Shown here: positions 41,633 through 50,155 of the stretch, in pieces
Numbering within the stretch: position 1 is the stretch's first letter
Layout of the letters: each line of letters opens with the position of its first letter
NCBI GenBank assembly: GCA_963753245.1
Contig: CAVWBK010000002.1
Coordinates: forward strand, 558,001-622,000
Direction: 5' to 3'
Source of the DNA: VRUE01 sp963753245
GTDB lineage: Bacteria > Actinomycetota > Thermoleophilia > Solirubrobacterales > 70-9
Length of the DNA: 64,000 nt
Notes under the pieces: generated by a model
What the model was told of the DNA's origin: nothing
Seen by the model: the letters and a program-made list of their open reading frames with translations, nothing else
Database searches by the model: none
Position numbers and translations under genes: made by a program

Positions 41633-42523
41633 TCAGCGGTCGGTGAAGCTCGCGCAGACCCGCCTCGCATCCTCAACGTCGATTCGCATCTGGGCGATCA
41701 GCTCCTCGACCCCCGGGAAGCGCTTCTCACCACGAAGTCGCTCGACGAAGGCGACCCGCAGCTCGGTCCCGTATAGATCTTCCTCGCGGTCGATCAGGTA
41801 AGTCTCGATCAACACCCCGCGACCGGTCTCAAAGGTCGGTCGCACCCCGACGTTGACGGCGGCAGGAGCCCCATTGGCAAAGGCGGCGTAGACACCATGC
41901 CCAGGAATTGCGAGGCGATCATCAGGGACGATGTTGGCGGTCGGAAAGCCGAGCTCGCGACCACGCTGGTCGCCGCTGACGACCGTCCCCTCGACCATGA
42001 ACGGTGCCCCCAGGCAATGCCGGGCGTGCTCCATATCACCGGCCGCAATCAGAGCTCTGATGCGGCTCGATGAGACGGTCTCACCGTCGACCTCAACCAG
42101 GGCGACGACCCGGGTCTCGAACTCAGAACGGGCGGCCAGCATCAGCGGGTCTCCCTGCGCCTTGGCGCCAAAACGGAAGTTCTCACCGACCGAGACGCGC
42201 TGGGCGCCGAGTCGCTCGATCAAGACCCGCTCGATGAAGTCCTCGGCGCTCAGATGAGCGAAGTCCTCATCGAAGGGGATCACGACCAGCTCCTTCACCC
42301 CGTGACCTTCGATCACGTCGCGCTTGACCCCGAAGGGCATGATCAGTTTGGGCCGTGCCGCCGGATTCAAGATCTCCAGGGGATGCGGCTCGAAGGTCAG
42401 AACCGTGTCGGCGTCATCGATCACCGCCTGGTGGCCACGGTGCACGCCGTCGAAGGTCCCAATCGCGACATGGCGCGGGCGCGGCTCGGCATCGGGCAGT
42501 GAGGTGACCTTGATCTGCGCCAT
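41633..42523 (-). CDS. ribF: Bifunctional riboflavin kinase / FAD synthetase
   Basis: A 296-residue RibF converting riboflavin to FMN and FMN to FAD. The N-terminal FAD synthetase half has the HxGH-type motif in AIGTFDGVHRGHQAVI and DFIERVLIERLGAQRVSVGENFRFG. The C-terminal flavokinase half has GRELGFPTANIVP and YAAFANGAPAAVNVGVRPTF. The ATG at 42523 (MAQIKVTSLPDAEPRPRH) is chosen as it lies just after the truB stop; in-frame extensions upstream run into truB. It is in the truB-ribF-rpsO order common to bacteria. Confidence 0.94.
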   Translation of the reverse strand: MAQIKVTSLPDAEPRPRHVAIGTFDGVHRGHQAVIDDADTVLTFEPHPLEILNPAARPKLIMPFGVKRDVIEGHGVKELVVIPFDEDFAHLSAEDFIERVLIERLGAQRVSVGENFRFGAKAQGDPLMLAARSEFETRVVALVEVDGETVSSSRIRALIAAGDMEHARHCLGAPFMVEGTVVSGDQRGRELGFPTANIVPDDRLAIPGHGVYAAFANGAPAAVNVGVRPTFETGRGVLIETYLIDREEDLYGTELRVAFVERLRGEKRFPGVEELIAQMRIDVEDARRVCASFTDR

Positions 42524-42533
42524 CAGCCAACCA

Positions 42534-43184
42534 CTATCGCAGTGCCTCGGCCACCGCGGGGACGAGAGCGCCAACCTCAGCGAGCGAGAGCTCTGTGCCC
42601 GCATCGGCGAGCGCGAAGGGGCCGATCGCGAGGCGGCGTAACTGCAGGCAGTAGGCATCGCCGAGGGTCTCGAGCAGGGTGCGAATGTAGGTGCCCACTG
42701 AGCACTCGATCTCATAGCTCGCCCGCTCAGAATTCGAGTCGAGCAGCTCGGCGCGATAGACCTCGACATCGCGCTCTGGGGTCTGCACGGTCTCGCCACG
42801 GTGGGCCTTTCGATAGAGGCGCTCGCCGCCGACCCGGACCGCCGAGGTCATCGGCACGCGCTGGCGCACGCGGCCGGTGGGCAGTCGCAGCGAGGACGGT
42901 TTCCTCCCGGTCTCGGTCAGCTCACCTTCGGGGTCGCCGGTGCTTGAGCGCCAGCCCAGCCGCGCCGTCGCCCGGTAGGTCTTCGGCAGACCGATCAGGT
43001 GGCGCTGCAGCCGCGTCGCGGAGCCCAGCAAAATGAGCAGCAGTCCGGTCGCAAATGGATCCAGGGTGCCGGCGTGACCAACCTTGCAGCCGCGCTCGCG
43101 GCGCACCCGGGCGACAACGTCGTGAGAAGTGACGCCCGCCGGCTTGTCGCAGAGCAGCAAGCCAGCCTCAGCCACCGTGGCCAC
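42534..43184 (-). CDS. truB: tRNA pseudouridine(55) synthase, lacking the PUA domain
   Basis: A 216-residue TruB that makes pseudouridine-55 in tRNA. Catalytic D42 lies in KVGHAGTLDPFATGLLL. Other family motifs are DKPAGVTSHDVV, GLPKTYRATARLG, LYRKAHRGETV and VGTYIRTLLETLG. Usual bacterial TruB is about 290-320 residues with a C-terminal PUA-like domain; here the protein ends shortly after the catalytic domain, so the tRNA-binding tail is missing or reduced. GTG start, six bases after nrnA. It sits in the conserved rbfA-nrnA-truB-ribF order. Confidence 0.93.
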   Translation of the reverse strand: MATVAEAGLLLCDKPAGVTSHDVVARVRRERGCKVGHAGTLDPFATGLLLILLGSATRLQRHLIGLPKTYRATARLGWRSSTGDPEGELTETGRKPSSLRLPTGRVRQRVPMTSAVRVGGERLYRKAHRGETVQTPERDVEVYRAELLDSNSERASYEIECSVGTYIRTLLETLGDAYCLQLRRLAIGPFALADAGTELSLAEVGALVPAVAEALR

Positions 43185-43190
43185 CGGACC

Positions 43191-44195
43191 TCATCCACCG
43201 AGCTGGGCGCGGACCTCACCGCAGAGGAAGTTGATGAGCTCATCGAGCTCGAGGTCAGTCGAGAATCCGGCGGCCCGCTTGTGGCCGCCACCGCCCTTGG
43301 CTCGCGCGATCGCCGAGACGTCGACGTCGCCGCTGCTGGAGCGCAGGCTGACCTTGCGCGCGGCGCGGCCGCGGGCACCCTGGTCGCGGATCAGGGCAGC
43401 GACCTTGGAGTGCTCGACCGAGCGCAGGAGATCGATGATCCCCTCGGTCATCTCCTCCCCGGCACCGCTTGCCTCATAGTCGGCGGCGGTCACATAGGTA
43501 AGGACCAGTCGATCGTCGCAATGGCGCTGGATCCCATCCAGCGCGCGCGAGATGAGGCGCAGCTTCTCCAACGGCACGTGCTCGTAGAGGCGGCGATAGG
43601 TCTCATCGACCTCGACCCCCGCCTCGATCAGATCGGCGGCGATCCGGTGGGTATTCGCGTTGACGTTCTCATACATGAACTTGCCGGTATCGGTGACCAG
43701 CCCGACGTAGAGGGCCGCGGCGATCTCTGCGGTGATCGTGGCGCCGAGCAGCCCCGCCAACTCGTAGACGATCTCAGCCGTGCAGGAGGCATCGGTGTCG
43801 ACCAGGTTGGCGTCCCCGAAGCGGGTGTTGTCGTGGTGGTGGTCGACGTTGATGATGAAGTTCTCTCCGGCGCTCAGGAAGTCGACCGGCATGCGGTCGA
43901 TGTTGCCGCAGTCAAGGAAGACAACGGTGCGATCGGCCATGTCGGCCGGCGGCTCGTGAAAGACCTCCTCCAGCGGCAGGAATCGGTACTCGATCGGCAG
44001 CGGGAACTCCTTCGCGGCCATGAACATCACCGAGTCCTTGCCGAGCTGGGTGAGCAGATTGTGCATTCCCAGCAGCGAGCCCAGGGCATCGCCGTCGGGC
44101 CCCTCGTGGGCGGTGAGCAGAAATCGATCGCGGTCGCGGAACTCAGCCGCGACGCGCTCGAGCTCGGTACTCGTCGTGCCGATCGCCTCGCTCAT
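43191..44195 (-). CDS. nrnA: DHH-family nanoRNase / 3'-phosphoadenosine phosphatase (NrnA-like)
   Basis: A 334-residue DHH/DHHA1 phosphoesterase that degrades very short RNAs and, in some homologues, pAp. DHH motifs are LTAHEGPDGDALGSLLG, VFLDCGNIDRMP and INVDHHHDNTRFGD. The C-terminal DHHA1 domain ends with GGGGHKRAAGFSTDLE. ATG at 44195 overlapping the rbfA stop (ATGA). Its position in the rbfA-nrnA-truB block is conserved across actinobacteria and firmicutes. Confidence 0.93.
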   Translation of the reverse strand: MSEAIGTTSTELERVAAEFRDRDRFLLTAHEGPDGDALGSLLGMHNLLTQLGKDSVMFMAAKEFPLPIEYRFLPLEEVFHEPPADMADRTVVFLDCGNIDRMPVDFLSAGENFIINVDHHHDNTRFGDANLVDTDASCTAEIVYELAGLLGATITAEIAAALYVGLVTDTGKFMYENVNANTHRIAADLIEAGVEVDETYRRLYEHVPLEKLRLISRALDGIQRHCDDRLVLTYVTAADYEASGAGEEMTEGIIDLLRSVEHSKVAALIRDQGARGRAARKVSLRSSSGDVDVSAIARAKGGGGHKRAAGFSTDLELDELINFLCGEVRAQLGG

Positions 44196-44533
44196 CTCCC
44201 CTCCTCTTCGAGGATCTGGGAGATCCGCATCCCGGTCTCGACCGTCGGGTCGTAGTGAAAGCTGAGCGTCGGGGTGCGCTTCATGCGGGTCTCGGCCGCG
44301 ATTTTCGACTGGATCACGCCGTGTGAGGAGCGCAGCCCGACGAGCGTCGCCTCCCGCTGGTCCTCGTCCCCGAGAACGCTGACGTGCACCTTTGCGGTGC
44401 GCAAATCCGGGCTGGTCTCAACCGAAGTCACAGTGACGAAGCCGATACGGGGATCGCTCAACTCGGTGGTGATCGCGGCGCCGATCACCTCACGGAGCAC
44501 CTCGTTGATGCGTCGCATACGAGGCGAGCTCAT
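44192..44533 (-). CDS. rbfA: Ribosome-binding factor A
   Basis: A 113-residue RbfA, a KH-domain protein that helps mature the 30S subunit and its 16S 5' end. The sequence MSSPRMRRINEVLREVIGAA and GFVTVTSVETSPDLRTAKVHVSV, with the kinked-helix region KIAAETRMKRTPTLSFHYD, matches the family. It starts at ATG 44533, five bases after infB, and its stop overlaps nrnA. Part of the nusA-infB-rbfA-nrnA-truB-ribF run. Confidence 0.95.
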   Translation of the reverse strand: MSSPRMRRINEVLREVIGAAITTELSDPRIGFVTVTSVETSPDLRTAKVHVSVLGDEDQREATLVGLRSSHGVIQSKIAAETRMKRTPTLSFHYDPTVETGMRISQILEEEGR

Positions 44534-44538
44534 CCTAC

Positions 44539-46722
44539 TTACTCAAGGGTCTGCTCGACCTGCTTGGTTCGGTAAAACTCGAGCACGTCTTCCTCCTTGA
44601 CGTCGGCGTAGCCGTCGAGAACGATCCCGCACTCCTGGCCCTCCTCGACCTCCTGCACGTTGTCTTTGAAACGGCGCAAGGAGCCGAGTTTGCCATCCCA
44701 GATCACCGTGCCCTCGCGGACCAGGCGCACGCTGGCGTCGCGAGCGACCTTGCCCTCGGTGACGATGCAGCCCGCGATCCGACCGACTTTGGAGGCTTTG
44801 AAGGTCTGTTTGATTTCGGCCTCGCCGAGGGTCTCCTCGACCTCGACCGCCTCGAGCAGTCCCTCCATCGCGTTGCGCAGGTCTTCGGTGATTTTGTAGA
44901 TCACGGAGTAGGTGCGAACGTCGACCCCCTCGCGCTCGGCGGCCCGACGCGCGTCGGCAAGCGGGCGCACGTTGAAGCCGATGATGATCGCGTCAGAAGC
45001 GGCAGCGAGCATCACGTCGGACTCATTGATGCCGCCGGTCTGGGAATGGATGATGTCGATCCCGACCTGCTCCTGGGGCACTTTTGCGAGCTCGTCCTGC
45101 AGCGCCTCCAGCGAACCCGCGACGTCGGCCTTGAGCACGATGTTGAGCTCCTTGATATCGCCCTCCTGGACCCGCGAGAAGACCTCCTCGAGGCTGACCT
45201 TGCGGGCCTGGCGGCGAGCCAGGGCCTCGGTCTTGAGGCGATTTGCACGCTCCTGGGCGAGCTGGCGGGCGCGGCGGTCGTTCTCGACGGCCTGGACGAA
45301 CTCTCCGGCCTCGCAGACGCCATCAAAGCCCAGTACCTCGACCGGCATCCCGGGCCCGGCGCTCTCGACTCGGTCCCCGGTGAAGTCGTGCATCGCTCGC
45401 ACCCGTCCCCACTGGGAGCCGGCGACCAGCGCATCGCCGATCTTCAGGGTGCCGCGCTGGACCAGGATGCTGACCACCGGGCCGCGGCCGGGGTCAAGCT
45501 GGGACTCGATCACCGTGCCGGATGCCGGCGCCTCGGGGTTGGCGCCCAGCTCCTCGAGCTCGGTCACCACCTGGATCATGTCGAGCAGGTTGTCGAGGCC
45601 CTCGTGGGTCTTGGCCGAGACGTCGCAGTAGACCGTGTCTCCACCCCAGTCCTCGGGGGTGAGCCCATCGGCGGCTAGCTCATTGCGGACCCGGTCAGGC
45701 TGGGCGCCCTCCTTGTCGATCTTATTGACCGCGATCAGGATCGGCACGTCCGCTGCCCGAGCGTGGTCAATCGCCTCTTTGGTCTGCGGCATGACCCCGT
45801 CATCGGCGGCGACGACGATCACCGCGATGTCGGTGACTTTGGCCCCCCGGGCGCGCATCGCCGTGAAGGCGGCGTGGCCCGGCGTGTCGAGAAAGGTGAT
45901 CGACTTATCGGCGTGGTGGACCTGGTAGGCGCCGATGTGCTGGGTGATCCCCCCCGCCTCACCGGCCGCGACCTCGGTCTCACGAATCGCATCGAGCAGC
46001 GAGGTCTTGCCGTGATCGACATGGCCCATGATCGTGACCACCGGGGGGCGGTCCTGGAGAGTGTCCTCAGCGTCGTCGAACTCGGGCGACTGAGGCTCTT
46101 CGTCGGCCGCGGTGACAATTTCGATCTTGCGGTCATACTCGTCGGCTATCGCCCTCACCGACTCATCGGTCAGGGTCTGGGTCAGGGTCGCCATCTCGCC
46201 CATCATCATCAGCTTCTTGATCACCTCAGCACTGCCCAGGCCCAGCAGCTCGGCGACCTCGCGCACGGTCGCGCCCGATTGGACCTTGGTCGCCTCCGGC
46301 TCGGCGGCCTCGACTTTGGGCGGCGGCTCCTCGAGCAGCGGCCGACGACGACGCCCGCCGCGCCGGCGCGGCGGGCGCTGCGGGGGCGGCCCACCCATCT
46401 GATCGCGGCGGGCGGCCTGAGAGTCGATCACGACCCGGCGTTTTTTGGTCGAGCTGGCGCCCGCGGCTGCGGCCGGTTTGGCCGCCTCTTTTGCGAGCGT
46501 GGATTTGGTCTTCGCGGTGGCTGGTTTACTCGCGACTTTGGGCTGCGCCTTACTCGCCGCCGCCCCGCCCGCGGAACCCTTCAGCGCCTTCAGCGCATCG
46601 GCCTCCTCGACGCTGGAGGCAGCCGCTTTCGCCTCGATCCCGGCTGCCTTCAGCGCCGCGAGCAGATCCTTGCTGCTCAGGCCCTGAGCTTTGGCGATTT
46701 CATGAACCCGCTTCTTAGCCAC
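44539..46722 (-). CDS. infB: Translation initiation factor IF-2
   Basis: A 727-residue IF-2, the GTPase that places initiator tRNA. N-terminal IF2_N (MAKKRVHEIAKAQGLSSKDLLAALKAAGI), an alanine/lysine linker, an arginine-rich section (PPQRPPRRRGGRRRRP), then the G domain: G1 IMGHVDHGKTSLLDAI, G3 FLDTPGHAAFTAMRARG, G4 VNKIDKEGAQ. Domains II-IV follow to the C-terminus. GTG at 46722 overlaps the nusA TAG by one base. The linker is shorter than in many actinobacteria. Confidence 0.96.
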   Translation of the reverse strand: MAKKRVHEIAKAQGLSSKDLLAALKAAGIEAKAAASSVEEADALKALKGSAGGAAASKAQPKVASKPATAKTKSTLAKEAAKPAAAAGASSTKKRRVVIDSQAARRDQMGGPPPQRPPRRRGGRRRRPLLEEPPPKVEAAEPEATKVQSGATVREVAELLGLGSAEVIKKLMMMGEMATLTQTLTDESVRAIADEYDRKIEIVTAADEEPQSPEFDDAEDTLQDRPPVVTIMGHVDHGKTSLLDAIRETEVAAGEAGGITQHIGAYQVHHADKSITFLDTPGHAAFTAMRARGAKVTDIAVIVVAADDGVMPQTKEAIDHARAADVPILIAVNKIDKEGAQPDRVRNELAADGLTPEDWGGDTVYCDVSAKTHEGLDNLLDMIQVVTELEELGANPEAPASGTVIESQLDPGRGPVVSILVQRGTLKIGDALVAGSQWGRVRAMHDFTGDRVESAGPGMPVEVLGFDGVCEAGEFVQAVENDRRARQLAQERANRLKTEALARRQARKVSLEEVFSRVQEGDIKELNIVLKADVAGSLEALQDELAKVPQEQVGIDIIHSQTGGINESDVMLAAASDAIIIGFNVRPLADARRAAEREGVDVRTYSVIYKITEDLRNAMEGLLEAVEVEETLGEAEIKQTFKASKVGRIAGCIVTEGKVARDASVRLVREGTVIWDGKLGSLRRFKDNVQEVEEGQECGIVLDGYADVKEEDVLEFYRTKQVEQTLE

Positions 46723-48434
46723 TAAGCCTGCTCAGCCTCCTCGGCCGCGGGCTGCTCAGCCTGCGGGTCCGCGGACTCCTCGGGTTGCACCGGCGCCTGC
46801 TGCTCCTCGGCTGGCTCCGCAGCCACACGCGCGCCGCCATCCTGCTCGTCCTCGGCTGGCGGCGGATCGGCACCAGGCTCCGCGGCGGGGGGCTGATCCG
46901 CCTCCTGGGCGCTCTCCTCGACCAGCGACGATGAGGCCTCGGGGGCCGCGGAGGAGGAGGGCTCCTCGGCCGCGGCGGCGCCCTGATCTTCGGCGCCACC
47001 AGGCTCAGGCTCAGTCCGATCAACTTCCTCGACGGTCTCATCCTCGGCCTCTTCGACGGGCTCCACGAAGGCGCCCGCGGCGCGCTCGACCAACTCGGCG
47101 ACCTGAGCCTCATCGCCGCTAGGATCGGCGAGCAGCGCGATCTCGTTCTCAGCGAGCGGGGCAAGGACGGCGATCTGGTTGGTTTCGAAACGGCTCAGGG
47201 CCTGATGTTGGGGCAAACCGCAGTAGGTCGATTCGGAGATCGCCGCGTTCGGGCAGCGGCGCCCGTTGGAGAGCACCGCCAGACAGCGGCCATCGGCCTG
47301 CTCCTCGCCCTCGTACTCGATCTCGGCGTCTTCCTGGGAGAACTCGGTCTCCGATTTGATATCGACCCGCCAACCGGTTAGCCGCGCCGCCAGGCGGGCG
47401 TTTTGCCCGTCACGTCCGATCGCCAGCGAGAGCTGGTCGTCGGGCACGATCACGGTGGCCTGGCGCTCTTGGTCATCGACGATCACCTCGCGAACCCGGG
47501 CCGGCGAGAGGGCCTTGGCGACGAAGCGCCCGGGCTCGTCGTTGTGGGGAATGATGTCGATCTTCTCGCCGCGCAGCTCCGATACGACCATCCGCACCCG
47601 CGAACCCCGTGGACCGACGCAGGCGCCTACTGGATCGACGCCATCAGCGTGGGAGATGACCGCGATCTTTGACCGATAGCCGGGCTCACGGGCGACCCCG
47701 ACGATCTCGACCAGTTTGTCGGCGATCTCCGGGACCTCCATTTCGAAGAGCTTTTTGATCAGCTCCGAGCTGCGCCGCGAGACGACGATCGCCGGGCCTT
47801 TGGTCGAGTCAGAGACGTCGGTGATCACGGCCTTGACACGCATGCCGTGGTCGTATCGCTCGTTGTAGACCTGCTCGGACTTCGGCAGCAGGGCCTCGAC
47901 CCGCTCGCGCAGCTGGACCAGCGTGTAGCGCTTGTCGGACTGCTGGATGATCCCGGTGATCAGCTCTCCAACCCGATCCTGATACTCGTCGAACATCATC
48001 ATCCGTTCCGCCTCGCGGATCCGTTGCAGGATCACCTGCTTGGCGGTCTGAGCGGCGATTCGGCCGAAGTCCTCCGGGGTGACGTCGCGGGTCGTGATCT
48101 GGTCCTCGTAGGGGGCGATCATCTCCGGGTCCAACTCCGGGTCCTCGGGCTCGCGCAACTCGCCGGTTTCTGGGTCGACCTGGCGCTCCTCCTCCTCCTG
48201 GGCCTCGGCCGCTTCGGCCAGCAGTTTCTCCTCCAGCTCGGGAGGCAGAATCAGTTCGAAGACCCGAAAGTCGCCGGTCTCATGGTCGAGGTCCACGCGC
48301 GCGTATTTGGCCGCGCCGGGAGTTTTCTTGTAGGCGGAGAGGAGCGCATCGGCGAGCGCGTCCATCAGCTTGTCGGCGGAGATCCCCTTCTCCTGCTCGA
48401 GCGCCTTGACGGCGTCGACGATCTCTTTGCTCAC
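46722..48434 (-). CDS. nusA: Transcription termination/antitermination factor NusA with zinc-knuckle-like insert and acidic tail
   Basis: A 570-residue NusA. N-terminal RNAP-binding domain (residues 1-about 175, with an acidic insert at 76-112), S1 (about 185-255, RYDHGMRVKAVITDVSDS), two KH domains (DPVGACVGPRGSRVRMVV and LSLAIGRDGQNARLAARL). After the KH domains, residues 384-410 carry C384, C394, C405 and H410 in a CxxxxxNGxxC...YCxxxxH pattern resembling a small zinc-binding knuckle. A glutamate/alanine-rich low-complexity tail covers about 441-570. GTG at 48434 with GGAGTTGCA upstream. The upstream rimP leader has a candidate attenuator. Confidence 0.94.
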   Translation of the reverse strand: MSKEIVDAVKALEQEKGISADKLMDALADALLSAYKKTPGAAKYARVDLDHETGDFRVFELILPPELEEKLLAEAAEAQEEEERQVDPETGELREPEDPELDPEMIAPYEDQITTRDVTPEDFGRIAAQTAKQVILQRIREAERMMMFDEYQDRVGELITGIIQQSDKRYTLVQLRERVEALLPKSEQVYNERYDHGMRVKAVITDVSDSTKGPAIVVSRRSSELIKKLFEMEVPEIADKLVEIVGVAREPGYRSKIAVISHADGVDPVGACVGPRGSRVRMVVSELRGEKIDIIPHNDEPGRFVAKALSPARVREVIVDDQERQATVIVPDDQLSLAIGRDGQNARLAARLTGWRVDIKSETEFSQEDAEIEYEGEEQADGRCLAVLSNGRRCPNAAISESTYCGLPQHQALSRFETNQIAVLAPLAENEIALLADPSGDEAQVAELVERAAGAFVEPVEEAEDETVEEVDRTEPEPGGAEDQGAAAAEEPSSSAAPEASSSLVEESAQEADQPPAAEPGADPPPAEDEQDGGARVAAEPAEEQQAPVQPEESADPQAEQPAAEEAEQA

Positions 48435-48688
48435 TGCAACTCCTTGGTCTCGGAAACTGGATCTTTGCGGCGGTACTTCGGGCCCGGCGAGGAAACCTCG
48501 AGTGAGTAGTCGGCGAGCAGGTGGTTGAGGTGCTTGGTGACCCGTTCGCAGAGCGCGAGGTCGACGCCCTCGGGATGGTCGATGTAGATCCGCAGGGATT
48601 CCCTGGCGGGTTTCTCCACGGCGACCAAATCGAGGCCCGAATCGAGCTCGATCAGCTGCGCTTGGATGTCCTGTTGGAGGTCGGTCAT
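48431..48688 (-). CDS. rimP: Ribosome maturation factor RimP, N-terminal domain only
   Basis: An 85-residue protein that matches the RimP N-terminal domain: SGLDLVAVEKPARESLRIYI, DHPEGVDLALCERVTKHLNHLL and DYSLEVSSPG. Full RimP is about 150 residues with a C-terminal SH3-like domain after SSPGLDRPL. Here the frame ends a few residues later (PKYRRKDPVSETKELQ) and nusA starts in the overlap, so the second domain is absent and there is no space for it. ATG at 48688, four-base overlap with nusA. Whether it still binds the 30S subunit is uncertain. Confidence 0.85.
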   Translation of the reverse strand: MTDLQQDIQAQLIELDSGLDLVAVEKPARESLRIYIDHPEGVDLALCERVTKHLNHLLADYSLEVSSPGPKYRRKDPVSETKELQ

Positions 48689-48702
48689 AGGGATTCGGGG
48701 CG

Positions 48703-48727
48703 AAAAAAAAGTGGGCCAGGCCCACTT
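48703..48727 (-). terminator. Intrinsic terminator hairpin in the rimP-nusA leader (candidate attenuator)
   Basis: On the minus strand AAGTGGGCC pairs perfectly with GGCCCACTT (one-base centre), followed by a run of eight T residues ending 14 bases before the rimP ATG. It lies downstream of a TATACT -10 hexamer, so it would be inside the rimP-nusA-infB transcript leader. NusA-dependent attenuation of its own operon is known in Bacillus subtilis and Escherichia coli, so this is a plausible feedback element; it may also end coaBC readthrough. Confidence 0.75.
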
Positions 48728-48761
48728 CTCGATACGGCTAGGGTCGAAAAAGCTTCTCCCC

Positions 48762-48767
48762 AGTATA
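48762..48767 (-). promoter_or_regulatory. Probable -10 box for the rimP-nusA-infB operon
   Basis: TATACT on the minus strand about 75 bases upstream of the rimP ATG, in a gap with no genes, matching the TATACT box seen upstream of mihF. No good -35 hexamer at 16-18 bases is evident. The predicted transcript would include the hairpin and T-run at 48703-48727. Confidence 0.5.
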
Positions 48768-48865
48768 GCCCGCCTCACCCGCCGCGCCGGTGTCTGCTTC
48801 GCGGCGGCGGGCGAGCCGCGGGCGGGGACCCGGTCAGATCCTCCGGCAGTGTCGGGCGCCCTCGA

Positions 48866-50113
48866 TCAGCGCCCTGTAGCGGGCTCTTTGGCTCTGAGCA
48901 GATCGACTCGGTCAAGGATCGAGTCGGCGATCGCGTCCTTGGAGGCCCTGGGAACCTCGGACTCCCCGGCCCGATCAATCAGAGTGACCGCGTTCTCATC
49001 GCTCTCAAAGCCAATCGACTGATCTGAGATGTCGTTGAGCACGATCAAATCGGCGGCCTTTCCGCGGAGCTTTGTGCGGGCCCGCTCCAGACCCCCCTCG
49101 CCATGTTCGGCGGCGAAACCGATGATCGTTTGCCCCTCGCGGCGATCGGCCCCCAGGCCGGCGAGGATGTCCTCGGTCGGCGCCAGTCGAAGCTCGAGGG
49201 ATTGCTCGCGCTTGAGCTTGCCGGGCGTGATTTGGGCAGCGCGAAAGTCGGCCGGGGCGGCGGCCATCACCAGGACGTGGGTGGCCGCGAACTCGGCCCG
49301 CGCTGCTTGCGCCAGCTGATCGGTGGTCTCGACGTCGATGCGCCTCACACCCTCGGGCTCGGGGAGGGAGACGTTGGCCGCGATCAGGGTCACCGCCGCG
49401 CCGCGCCGCGCCGCGGCCGCGGCGAGCGCCATGCCCATGCGGCCACTGGAGCGATTGCCGATGAAGCGAACCGAGTCAAGCGGCTCCCTGGTTCCCCCTG
49501 CCGTGACCAAGACCCGCAGTCCATCCCAGGGGCGCTGACCGACCGGCAAGGACGTTTCGATTCGCGCCAACAGTCGGGCCGGATCGGGCAGACGACCACG
49601 ACCACGCTCCCCGCGCGAGGCCAGTGCCCCCTCCTCCGGCTCGATCACCGTCACGCCACGCCCGTCGAGGAGCGCCAGATTGGCCCGCGTGGCCGCATCG
49701 GCGTACATGCGCTCGTTCATCGCCGGGGCGACGAAACGCGGCGCCGCACAGGCCAGAAAGGAGGTGGTCAGCATCGAGTCGGCGGCGCCGGCCGCGAGCT
49801 TTGCCAGCGTGTTGGCGGAGGCCGGCGCGATCAGGAAGGCATCGCAGTTGGCCGCCAGCTCGAGATGGCCGATCGGGTCATGCTCAGGTCGCGGATCACC
49901 GGGAAAGGCACCGCACAGGGGGTCGCGATCGAACTCGGAGACCAATACCGGGGCGCCGACGATGCCCTCAAAGGAGGCCGCACCGACAAAGCGCCCGGCG
50001 CTCTCGGTCATCAGCACCCGCAACCCGTGGCCGGCAAGTGTCGCCAGGCGGGCGAACTCCAGCGACTTGTAGGCGGCGATCCCACCGCTTACTCCGAGCA
50101 GGATTCTGGCCAT
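48866..50113 (-). CDS. coaBC: Bifunctional phosphopantothenoylcysteine decarboxylase/synthetase
   Basis: A 415-residue fused CoaBC that makes phosphopantetheine for coenzyme A. The N-terminal CoaC flavoprotein half has LLGVSGGIAAYKSLEF, the histidine in IGHLELAAN, APASANTLAKLA and APAMNERMY. The C-terminal CoaB half has VTAGGTREPLDSVRFIGNRS and AAAPADFRAAQI. The loop that carries a catalytic cysteine in enterobacterial CoaC has serine (ALASRGERGRGRL), as in many actinobacteria. ATG at 50113 with AGGAGG eight bases upstream. Neighbours are rpoZ and gmk. Confidence 0.93.
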   Translation of the reverse strand: MARILLGVSGGIAAYKSLEFARLATLAGHGLRVLMTESAGRFVGAASFEGIVGAPVLVSEFDRDPLCGAFPGDPRPEHDPIGHLELAANCDAFLIAPASANTLAKLAAGAADSMLTTSFLACAAPRFVAPAMNERMYADAATRANLALLDGRGVTVIEPEEGALASRGERGRGRLPDPARLLARIETSLPVGQRPWDGLRVLVTAGGTREPLDSVRFIGNRSSGRMGMALAAAAARRGAAVTLIAANVSLPEPEGVRRIDVETTDQLAQAARAEFAATHVLVMAAAPADFRAAQITPGKLKREQSLELRLAPTEDILAGLGADRREGQTIIGFAAEHGEGGLERARTKLRGKAADLIVLNDISDQSIGFESDENAVTLIDRAGESEVPRASKDAIADSILDRVDLLRAKEPATGR

Positions 50114-50155
50114 CAGCACTACCTCCTGGGCTGGCGCCCGAGTGAGCGCCTGGTT

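Noticed and set aside
48866..50113. Missing catalytic cysteine in the CoaC half of CoaBC
   Set aside because: The serine-containing loop (ALASRGERGRGRL) is a general feature of many actinobacterial CoaBC enzymes, so it is not specific evidence of loss of function.
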